This document shows, piece after piece, positions 36,588 through 43,664 of a DNA stretch of 64,000 bases. Location of the stretch: assembly GCA_016194585.1 (NCBI GenBank), contig JACQBG010000039.1:1-64000 (forward strand), in the 5' to 3' direction. The position numbers and the translations under genes are program-made. The notes under the pieces were generated by a model. That model was not told the DNA's origin, ran no database searches, and saw nothing but the letters and a program-made list of their open reading frames with translations. Each line of letters starts with the position of its first letter. Positions within the stretch are counted from its first letter, which is position 1. The DNA is from Gemmatimonadota bacterium (lineage in GTDB: Bacteria; Gemmatimonadota; Gemmatimonadetes; Gemmatimonadales; Gemmatimonadaceae).

Positions 36588-38009
36588 ATGCACCCGCACC
36601 GCGCGGCGCTCGCCGTCGCGCTTCTCGCCGCCGCCGTCTCGCCCCTTCAGGCCCAGCGCCGCAAGCGCGCGGCCGCCCCGCCGCCCGTACCTGCGGCCGC
36701 GCCGCGCCTGAACGTGCCGGTGGAGTACTTCACGCTCGCCAACGGCCTGCGCGTCGTGCTCTCGCGCGACACCACCGCGCCGACGGTCGGCGTGGGGGTC
36801 TACTACAAGGTCGGCTTCCGCACCGAGCCCCGCGACCGCACGGGCTTCGCCCATCTCTTCGAGCACCTGATGTTCCAGGGCTCCGCCAACCTCGGCAAGC
36901 TGCAGTTCGTGAAGCTCATCGAGAACAACGGCGGCATCCTGAACGGCTCGACCCGCTTCGATTTCACGAACTACTACGAGGTCGTGCCGACGCACGTCCT
37001 CGAGACGATCCTCTGGGCCGAGGCCGATCGCATGCGCGGTCTCGCGATCGACAAGGCGAACCTCGACAACCAGCGCGACGTGGTGAAGAACGAGGTGCGC
37101 GTCAACGTCAAGAACCAACCGTACGGCAGCTTCCCCTGGATCGACCTGCCGATGATCGCCAACACGAACTGGGCGAACGCCCACGACTTCTACGGCGACT
37201 TCAAGGACCTCGACGCGGCGACGCTCGAGAACGCCACCGAGTTCTTCCACACGTTCTACGCGCCCAACAACGCCGTCCTCGCCGTCGTCGGCGACTTCGA
37301 CCCGCCGCAGGCCCATGCCTGGATCGACAAGTACTTCGGCGGGATCGCGCGCGCCGAGGCGCCGACGCCCCCCGACGTGGTCGAGCCGCGGCAGGCCGCC
37401 GAACGCCGCCACTCGCGCGTCGACTCGCTCGCCAACCGCCCGGCGCTCGGGCTGGCCTGGCACGTCCCGCCGCGCTGGACCCCCGAGTGGTTCGCCTTCG
37501 GGCTCATCGACCAGATCCTCGCGCAGGGGCGCGACAGCCGCCTCGTCGACAAGCTCGTGCTGCAGAAGTCGCTCACCGGTGACATCTCGGCGGGCATCAA
37601 CTGGGGACTCGGCAACCAGTTCAATTACGAAGGACCGATGCTCTGGGAACTGAGCATGTACCACGACACCAGCACCCCCGCCGACGCGCTGCTCGAGGTG
37701 GTGGACCAGGAGATCGAGGCGTTGCGCTCGCACCCCGTCGACGCCGCGACACTCGAGCGCGCGAAGACGAAGATGCGCTCGCAGTTGTACGGCATCGCCG
37801 ACGAGAACTTCGGCCTCGGCAAGCTCGACCTGCTGGCCAGCTTCGCGCTGTTCGACGGCGACCCGGCGCGCGTGAACGCGCTCGAGCGGAACTTCGACGC
37901 CGTCACCCCCGCACTCATCCTGAGCACGGCGAAGGAATGGCTCCGCAAGGACAACCGCACCGTGTACACCATCGTGCCGGGCGCGAAGAGCCCGGGAGGT
38001 GCCCCGTGA
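36588..38009 (+). CDS. M16 family zinc peptidase, catalytic subunit (second pair)
   Basis: A 473-residue exported M16 peptidase. The ATG at 36588 has a near-perfect AGGAGG site and opens a signal peptide (ALAVALLAAAVSPLQAQ). The zinc motif HLFEH is at residues 89-93 in RTGFAHLFEHLMFQGS, and NEVRVNVKNQPYG contains the likely third ligand Glu. It overlaps the next gene by 4 bases (GTGA), so the two subunits are made together. It resembles the catalytic subunit of the other M16 pair in the window at the active site, but the flanking sequence differs enough that they look like separate systems, not a recent duplication. Confidence 0.93.
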   Translation: MHPHRAALAVALLAAAVSPLQAQRRKRAAAPPPVPAAAPRLNVPVEYFTLANGLRVVLSRDTTAPTVGVGVYYKVGFRTEPRDRTGFAHLFEHLMFQGSANLGKLQFVKLIENNGGILNGSTRFDFTNYYEVVPTHVLETILWAEADRMRGLAIDKANLDNQRDVVKNEVRVNVKNQPYGSFPWIDLPMIANTNWANAHDFYGDFKDLDAATLENATEFFHTFYAPNNAVLAVVGDFDPPQAHAWIDKYFGGIARAEAPTPPDVVEPRQAAERRHSRVDSLANRPALGLAWHVPPRWTPEWFAFGLIDQILAQGRDSRLVDKLVLQKSLTGDISAGINWGLGNQFNYEGPMLWELSMYHDTSTPADALLEVVDQEIEALRSHPVDAATLERAKTKMRSQLYGIADENFGLGKLDLLASFALFDGDPARVNALERNFDAVTPALILSTAKEWLRKDNRTVYTIVPGAKSPGGAP

Positions 38010-39457
38010 CCCCTACCCCTCGCGCCGCCGGCGCGCGCCCGTCCGTCGCTCGTTCGCTCGCGGCCGCGGCCACGGCGTTCGCGCTCGCCACGCCGCTGCT
38101 CGCGCAGGGCGGCGGCCAGGGTGCGCCGACCGTCACCGCGCGACAACTGCCGCCGGCTCCGGGCGCGCCGAAGCCGTTCCAGCTCGCCGAGCATCGCACG
38201 TTCACGATGCGCAACGGGATGAAGGTGACGCTCGTGCATTACGGCACCGTGCCGAAGGCCGTCGTCACCGTCGCGCTCGAGACGGGGGTCGTCGACGAAC
38301 CGCCGTTCGGCCCCGGCCTCGCCTCGCTCACCATGGACCTCCTGCTCGAGGGGACGGTCGCCCGCACGGCGCAGGACATCTCCCGCGCGGCGGCTGAGAT
38401 GGGCGGGAGCATCGCCACGTCGGCGGGCGCCGTGGAGTCGGAGGTCGGGGGCGAGGTGCTCAGCGTGAACGCGGCGCGCTTCGTGAACCTCGTCTCCGAC
38501 GTCGTGCGCCATCCGCGGTTCGAGAAGGGCGACTTCGAACGCGTGCGCCAGAACGCGCTGCGCAACCTCGCGATCACGCTCCAGCAGTCCGGCGACCTCG
38601 CGCGGCAGCGGTGGCGCGCCGTCGTGTTCCCCGGCCATCCGTTCGGGCGCCCGTACTCCACCGAGGCGACGCTCAAGGCGCTGACGATGGGGCACGCGCG
38701 CAATTTCTTCGACGACAACTTCGGCGCGAGCCGCGCCCATCTGTACGTGAGCGGTGTGTTCGACGACGCCGCCGTCGAGAAGGCGGCACGCGACGCGTTC
38801 ACCGATTGGGAGCCGGGCTCCCCGGCGAAGGATCGCCCCGCCGCCGGCGCGACGGTGCGGCAGGTCGACCTCGTCGACCGTCCGGACGCACCGCAGAGCA
38901 CCATCTGGATCGGCAAGCCGGTCATCGGCCCCACGAACCCCGACTTCACCAAGCTCGAGGTCACCGATGCCCTCCTCGGCGGCGCCTTCGGCTCGCGCAT
39001 CACGTCGAACATCCGCGAGGACAAGGGCTACACCTACTCGCCGTACTCGACGCTCTGGAACCACCGCGGCGCCGCGTACTGGGTGGAGGTGGCCGACGTG
39101 ACGACGAAGGACACGGGCAACTCGCTCAAGGAGATCGTCGGCGAGATCGAGCGGCTGCGTCAGACGCCGCCGCCCGACGCCGAGCTGGACGGGATCAAGC
39201 AATCGGTGATCGGCCTGTTCGTCATCCAGAACAGCTCGCGCCGCGGCGTCGTGTCGCAGCTCGAATACATGGACGAGCAGCACCTCGGCGAGGACTACCT
39301 GACGGGCTTCGTGCAGCGCGTGCTCGCCGTGACCCCCGCCGACGTTCGCCGCATGGCCGACGAGCAGCTCGATCCGGCGCGGATGACGATCACCGTCGTC
39401 GGCGACCGGAAGACCGTCGAGCCGCAGATCGCGCCGTTCCGGCCGGTCGTGCCCTGA
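38006..39457 (+). CDS. M16 family protein, inactive subunit (second pair)
   Basis: A 483-residue exported M16 protein. GTG at 38006 overlaps the previous stop, and GGGAGG lies before it. The signal peptide ends near TPLLAQ. Where the zinc motif should be, the sequence is FGPGLASLTMDLLLEGT, so there is no HxxEH; it is the non-catalytic partner. The second half has the substrate-contact region REDKGYTYSPYST. Unlike the inactive subunit of the other pair, it ends without an extra C-terminal domain. It should form a periplasmic heterodimer with the upstream product. Confidence 0.92.
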   Translation: MTPTPRAAGARPSVARSLAAAATAFALATPLLAQGGGQGAPTVTARQLPPAPGAPKPFQLAEHRTFTMRNGMKVTLVHYGTVPKAVVTVALETGVVDEPPFGPGLASLTMDLLLEGTVARTAQDISRAAAEMGGSIATSAGAVESEVGGEVLSVNAARFVNLVSDVVRHPRFEKGDFERVRQNALRNLAITLQQSGDLARQRWRAVVFPGHPFGRPYSTEATLKALTMGHARNFFDDNFGASRAHLYVSGVFDDAAVEKAARDAFTDWEPGSPAKDRPAAGATVRQVDLVDRPDAPQSTIWIGKPVIGPTNPDFTKLEVTDALLGGAFGSRITSNIREDKGYTYSPYSTLWNHRGAAYWVEVADVTTKDTGNSLKEIVGEIERLRQTPPPDAELDGIKQSVIGLFVIQNSSRRGVVSQLEYMDEQHLGEDYLTGFVQRVLAVTPADVRRMADEQLDPARMTITVVGDRKTVEPQIAPFRPVVP

Positions 39458-39497
39458 CCTCGCGCCCGGCGGGCGCCGGGCGCATGATTCAGCGCCC

Positions 39498-39531
39498 AAC
39501 GGGCGTCGGACGTAGACGTCCGGCGCCCGTT
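39498..39531 (+). terminator. Terminator hairpin after the second M16 pair
   Basis: Sixteen-base arms (39498-39513 and 39516-39531) with a single G-U-type mismatch and a tiny loop, 41 bases after the M16 stop and 43 bases before the S9 peptidase start. A smaller GC-rich repeat (GGCGGGCGCCGGGCGC) lies just before it. Confidence 0.65.
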
Positions 39532-39573
39532 CGCCGTTCCCCACCCTGCCCCCCGTTCCGCGAGGACGTTGCC

Positions 39574-41994
39574 ATGCGCACGCGACTCCGCCTAGCCCTC
39601 ATCGGGCTGGCCTTCCCAACCCTCGTCGCGGCGCAGGGCGCCGCCACGACCGTCAGCGTGACGGCCACCGCCGTCCCGGCTCCCGCCGCCGCGTCGATGT
39701 CCGAGCGCTACGCCCGCGCCGAACAGATGCTGCCGTGGAACACGAGCCGGCTGGTCTACGGCGACGTCGTGCAGCCGCAGTGGTACAAGGACGGCACGCG
39801 CTTCTGGTTCCGCAACAAGACGAAGAACGGCGCCGACTTCCTCTTCGTCGACGGCGTCACGAACACCGTGCGCCCGCTGTTCGACAACGCCCGTCTCGCC
39901 GCCGCCATCACGCTCGCGACCGACACGAGCTACGACGGCAACAAGCTCCCCTTCCAGACGTTCCGGTTCGCGAAGGACAACGAGGACGAGCGGAACATCG
40001 AGTTCCGCGCCAGCAAGAAGCGCATCACCTGCGACATCACCGCCTACACCTGCGTCGCCGGCGACACGATCCCGAGCGAAGTGCCGTTCGTGCTCTCGCC
40101 CGACAAGAAGTGGGAAGCGTTCGTGATGAAGTACAACGTGTACGTGCGCCCGCGGCACGGCGGCGACACGACGCAGCTCACCACCGACGGCGTCCAGGGA
40201 TGGGGCTACGGCATGGGCGACCCGACGCCGCAGCAACTGCTCGCGCCGCGCCTCGCGCCGCGCCGCCCGCAGATCCAGTGGGCCCCCGACTCGCGGCACC
40301 TGCTCGTCGCTCGGCAGGACACGCGCGGCGTGCTCACGATGCCCTACATCAGCTACACGTCGCAGCGGCCGCGCGCCTTCTCGCAGCCGTACGCGCTCCC
40401 CGGCGACTCGATCATCCCCGTGCCGGGCGCGCACATCCTCGACCGCGAGACGAAGGGCAACGTCCGGCTCGACATCCCGGTGAAGGTCGCGCAGCTCACG
40501 ACCAACAACTCGTTGCGCGACTCGGTGTGGACGACCGGCTCCGACAAGGTGAAGCTCGTCGGCATCACCCGCGCCTCGAAGAGCGCGTACCTCTGGCAGT
40601 TCGACGCCGCCTCGGGCAAGGCGACGCTGCTCGCGCACGACACCACGAAGACCTTCGTCGAGGTCGCGCCGCCGACCGACCCGAGCAGCTGGTACGTCAC
40701 CAAGGACGGCCAGGACGTCATCTGGTGGTCGGAGCGCGACGGCTGGGGACACCTCTGGCGCATGGGCCCCGACGGCAAGGTGAAGAACCAGATCACGAGC
40801 GGGCCGTGGCAGGTCGGCAAGGTCGTCAACGTCGACGAGAAGCTGAAGCAGATCTGGTTCACGGCGCGCGGCCGCGAGAGCGACCACTTCGTGTACTACC
40901 AGGCGCTCTACCGCGTGAACTTCGACGGCAGCATGCTCACCCTGCTCACCCCCGAGGACGCGTACCACGACGTGGATGTGAGCCCGAGCGGCAAGGTGCT
41001 GATCGACCGCATGAGCCGCATCGAGAAGCCGACCGAGACGGTGCTGCGCGACCTCTCCACCGGGAAGATCCTCCGGACGATCGCGAAGGCCGACGTGAGC
41101 CAGCTCGCCGCGCTCGGCTGGAAGCCGGCCCAGGTCTTCTCCGCCAAGGCGCGCGACGGCGTGACCGACATCTACGGCGTGATGTACCTGCCGCCGAACC
41201 TCGACCCGTCGAAGAAGTACCCGATCATCTCGAACATCTACCCCGGGCCGCAGGTCGGATCGGTGGGCCAGTGGACGTTCAAGGGAGGCGGCGAGCCGTT
41301 CTCGCTCACCGAGCTCGGCTTCATCGTCGTGCAGATCGACCACATCGGCACGCCGGGACGGTCGAAGGCCTTCCACGACAACTACTACGGCAACTTCATC
41401 GACAACGGGCTCCCCGACCACGTCACGGTCATCAAGCAGCTCGCCGCCGAGCACCCGTACATCGACCTCGACCGCGTGGGGATCTTCGGCCACTCGGGCG
41501 GCGGCTTCGCCAGCACCGACGCGATGCTCCGCTTCCCCGACTTCTTCAAGGTCGCCGTGAGCGGCTCGGGGAACCACGACAACCGCAGCTACAACATCTA
41601 CTGGGCGGAGAAGTACCAGGGGCTCCTCAAGCGCGACACGCTCCGCAAGGGCGAGGACAACTTCACGCACTCGGCGAACAAGTCGTACGCGGCCAACCTG
41701 AAGGGGAAGCTGCTCCTCATGCACGGCGACATGGACGACAACGTGCATCCGGCCATGACGGTGCAGCTCATCGACGAGCTCGAGAAGGCGAACAAGGCGT
41801 ACGATCTCGTGTGGGCGCCGAACCGGCCGCATTCGCTCAACGAGCCGTACTTCATCCGCCGCCGCTGGGATTACTTCGTGACGTGGCTGCTGCACCAGAC
41901 GCCGCCCGACAACTACAAGATGACGCCGCCGGAAGGCTCGCTCGCGCCGGGGGACGGGCTCACGCCGGACGATCCGGACGAGCCGATGCGCTAG
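39574..41994 (+). CDS. Secreted S9 family peptidase, dipeptidyl-peptidase IV-like
   Basis: An 806-residue serine peptidase. A signal peptide (LALIGLAFPTLVAAQ) opens at ATG 39574. Residues about 120-530 form the DPP-IV N-terminal propeller (LSPDKKWEAFVMKYNVYVR, WAPDSRHLLVARQD). The alpha/beta hydrolase domain has Ser641 in GHSGGGF, Asp721 in MDDNVHP and His753 in NRPHSLN, matching the spacing of DPP-IV enzymes. It would release dipeptides from N termini outside the cytoplasm. It differs from the other S9 protein in the window (oligopeptidase type), so the two have distinct specificities. Confidence 0.93.
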   Translation: MRTRLRLALIGLAFPTLVAAQGAATTVSVTATAVPAPAAASMSERYARAEQMLPWNTSRLVYGDVVQPQWYKDGTRFWFRNKTKNGADFLFVDGVTNTVRPLFDNARLAAAITLATDTSYDGNKLPFQTFRFAKDNEDERNIEFRASKKRITCDITAYTCVAGDTIPSEVPFVLSPDKKWEAFVMKYNVYVRPRHGGDTTQLTTDGVQGWGYGMGDPTPQQLLAPRLAPRRPQIQWAPDSRHLLVARQDTRGVLTMPYISYTSQRPRAFSQPYALPGDSIIPVPGAHILDRETKGNVRLDIPVKVAQLTTNNSLRDSVWTTGSDKVKLVGITRASKSAYLWQFDAASGKATLLAHDTTKTFVEVAPPTDPSSWYVTKDGQDVIWWSERDGWGHLWRMGPDGKVKNQITSGPWQVGKVVNVDEKLKQIWFTARGRESDHFVYYQALYRVNFDGSMLTLLTPEDAYHDVDVSPSGKVLIDRMSRIEKPTETVLRDLSTGKILRTIAKADVSQLAALGWKPAQVFSAKARDGVTDIYGVMYLPPNLDPSKKYPIISNIYPGPQVGSVGQWTFKGGGEPFSLTELGFIVVQIDHIGTPGRSKAFHDNYYGNFIDNGLPDHVTVIKQLAAEHPYIDLDRVGIFGHSGGGFASTDAMLRFPDFFKVAVSGSGNHDNRSYNIYWAEKYQGLLKRDTLRKGEDNFTHSANKSYAANLKGKLLLMHGDMDDNVHPAMTVQLIDELEKANKAYDLVWAPNRPHSLNEPYFIRRRWDYFVTWLLHQTPPDNYKMTPPEGSLAPGDGLTPDDPDEPMR

Positions 41995-42014
41995 TCGAGC
42001 GGCGGTCACGGCCA

Positions 42015-42080
42015 GGGAACGGACCGGGGGAACTGCGCGGATCGTCGGTGGATCCGGCGCGGTTCCCCCGGTCGCTTCCC
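42015..42080. terminator. Palindromic terminator-like element between convergent genes
   Basis: Arms 42015-42043 and 42051-42080 match almost fully, with the core GGGGGAACTGCGC pairing with GCGCGGTTCCCCC. It lies 20 bases after the S9 peptidase stop and 1 base after the DUF456 stop on the other strand, so it could end both transcripts. It shares its core with the larger elements at 35357-35593 and 43379-43593. Confidence 0.7.
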
Positions 42081-42081
42081 G

Positions 42082-42570
42082 CTACAGCAGCGCCGCGCCG
42101 AGCACCCACGCCGCGATCACGCACCCCGCGCCCGCCTTGCTCGCCATCGCGACGGCACGGCCGATCGCCGCCCCCGTGGCCGCGCGGGTGGCGGCGCCAT
42201 GCGTCGCTCCGCCCCACAGCTCGAACGCCAGCGCGCCGGCGAAACTCCCGCCGAGCGCGCCGAGCACGGAGCCGACGAGCGGGACCGGCACGCCGACGAC
42301 AGCACCGACCAGCCCGCCGACGATGGCCCCCCACGCGCCCCGCGACGAGCCGCCGTACTTGCGCGTGTAGCGCGCCGAGAGCGTGATGTCGAGCAGTTCC
42401 GCCACGAGCGCGATGAGCGCGCTGCCGACGAGTGCCGTGGCGCCGATGTGCACGTCGCCGATCCGGTCAGCGAGGAACGCGGCCAGCGCCATCAGCCACG
42501 TCCCCGGAAGCCCGAAGGGGATCGCGAGCAGCGAGAGCGCAAGCGCGATGGTCAGGAGGAGGATGGTCAT
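42082..42570 (-). CDS. DUF456 family membrane protein
   Basis: A 162-residue, very hydrophobic protein with four or five membrane segments, rich in Gly and Ala. FGLPGTWLMALAAF near residue 20 and the glycine-zipper-like GAIVGGLVGAVVGVPVPLVGSVLGALGGSFAGA in the middle are typical of DUF456. The function of the family is not known. The ATG at 42570 is chosen because the sequence before it is a microsatellite-like repeat. It is transcribed towards the S9 peptidase and shares a palindromic terminator with it. Confidence 0.88.
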   Translation of the reverse strand: MTILLLTIALALSLLAIPFGLPGTWLMALAAFLADRIGDVHIGATALVGSALIALVAELLDITLSARYTRKYGGSSRGAWGAIVGGLVGAVVGVPVPLVGSVLGALGGSFAGALAFELWGGATHGAATRAATGAAIGRAVAMASKAGAGCVIAAWVLGAALL

Positions 42571-42621
42571 CGTGCCGTACCCTACGAGCCGGGGCCCAGG
42601 CGAGTTGCAGAAGCGCGGAGT

Positions 42622-42648
42622 CTCCCACTCCCACTCCCACTCCCACTC
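42622..42648. repeat. TCCCAC microsatellite
   Basis: Four tandem copies of the hexamer TCCCAC (plus partial copies up to about 42680) lie in the 224-bp divergent gap between the DUF456 gene and the cytochrome c gene. Such tracts can vary in copy number and could change promoter spacing. Confidence 0.7.
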
Positions 42649-42794
42649 ACGGCCCACTCCCACTCGGCTCCCACTCGCACTCGACCTCGCCCCCTATCGC
42701 ATTGCCCTCCCACTGTCCTTCTGCCTAACGGTCCCCCGCCCCCATCCGTTAAGATGAGGAGCCAACCCCGCACCACTTCCCCGACGAGGATCGA

Positions 42795-43325
42795 ATGTTC
42801 CGGAGCCGTCATCTCGCACTCGCCGTCGCCTGCTTCCTCCCCACTGCCCTGCTCGCGCAGGACAAGCCGAAAGTCACCGCCGCCTCCCCCGAAGCCGCGG
42901 GCGAGTACCTGATGATCGTCGGCAGCTGCCACGACTGTCACACCGCGGGCTGGACCGAGAGCAAGGGGAAGATCGCCAAGGACGACCAGCTCACGGGCAA
43001 TCCCGTCGGCTTCAAGGGCCCCTGGGGCACGGTGTACGGGAAGAACCTCCGCACGATCGCCGCGCGACAGAGCGAGGATCACTGGGTGCACGTGCTCCAG
43101 ACGGCCGATGGCGGCGAGGGCGACCTGCCGATGCCGTGGCACAACACGGCGATGATGACCGAAGAGGATCTGCGCAACCTCTACAAGTACACGAAGTCGC
43201 TCGGCGCCAAGGTGGGAGCGCGCATCCCGCGCAACGCGAAGCCGGGCATGCAGCCGCAGGGGCAGTACATCGACCTCAGCACCCAGGGCGCCGCGGCGCC
43301 GGCCGACACGACGAAGAAGCCGTAG
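42795..43325 (+). CDS. Small periplasmic cytochrome c
   Basis: A 176-residue exported protein. The signal peptide ends near PTALLAQ. One haem-binding motif CHDCH is seen (about residues 50-54), preceded by EYLMIVGS. MPWHNTAMMTEEDLRNLYKYTKSLG carries a plausible axial Met (LPMPWHN) and the C-terminal helix of mono-haem cytochromes c. A short Pro/Ala/Lys tail follows. It should carry electrons in the periplasm. It is next to, but on the other strand from, the hydrogenase operon, so a direct link with H2 oxidation is possible but not shown. Confidence 0.9.
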   Translation: MFRSRHLALAVACFLPTALLAQDKPKVTAASPEAAGEYLMIVGSCHDCHTAGWTESKGKIAKDDQLTGNPVGFKGPWGTVYGKNLRTIAARQSEDHWVHVLQTADGGEGDLPMPWHNTAMMTEEDLRNLYKYTKSLGAKVGARIPRNAKPGMQPQGQYIDLSTQGAAAPADTTKKP

Positions 43326-43344
43326 CAAGCAAGCGCTTGCTTGC
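43325..43344. repeat. Perfect 20-bp palindrome after the cytochrome c gene
   Basis: GCAAGCAAGCGCTTGCTTGC is a perfect palindrome that begins on the last base of the cytochrome c stop codon. It has no loop, so it is a poor terminator hairpin as such, but could be a protein-binding site or a cruciform. Confidence 0.6.
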
Positions 43345-43664
43345 CTAGCCGTCGTCGGGGACTGCTGGCCGCAGCTCCGCGCAGATCCGTGGGTTCGGGG
43401 TCAGCGCGCACACGCAGATCACGCTGGGGCCGAGGAACCACGCAGGTACGGCAACGATTGGGGGACTGCAGTGTCGGCACCGGCCTCTCGGTTCCGCGCG
43501 CAGTTCCCCCAAGTCCTTTGTAGTATCTGCGCTGCGGTCCGGCCCCCGCGTGGCCCGCCGCGCCGCGCCAGCCCCGAACCCACCGATCAGCGCGCATCCG
43601 CGGCGTCGTTCGAGCCCCGCCGGCCCAGCCCCGAACGCGGCGATCCGCGCGGGTCTGCGGCGAT
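43345..43664. repeat. Intergenic palindromic element between cytochrome c and hypF
   Basis: The gap between these convergent genes holds no credible gene. It contains an imperfect inverted repeat: outer arms 43379-43400 and 43572-43593 match at 20 of 22 positions, and the inner TTGGGGGACTGC pairs with GCGCAGTTCCCCCAA. The stretch TACGGCAA...TGGGGGA(A)CTGC near 43446 is nearly the same as one in the element at 35357-35593, and CTCCGCGCAGATCCGTGG near 43375 matches the right arm of that element with one change. So this is a member of the same repeat family. Confidence 0.7.

Noticed and set aside
42622..42680. Possible CRISPR array
   Set aside because: The units are 6-base tandem copies without spacers, and no cas genes are present.
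43345..43664. A small gene in the gap between cytochrome c and hypF
   Set aside because: Open frames here are Arg/Pro/Ser-rich without a start context, and the sequence is explained by the inverted repeat.
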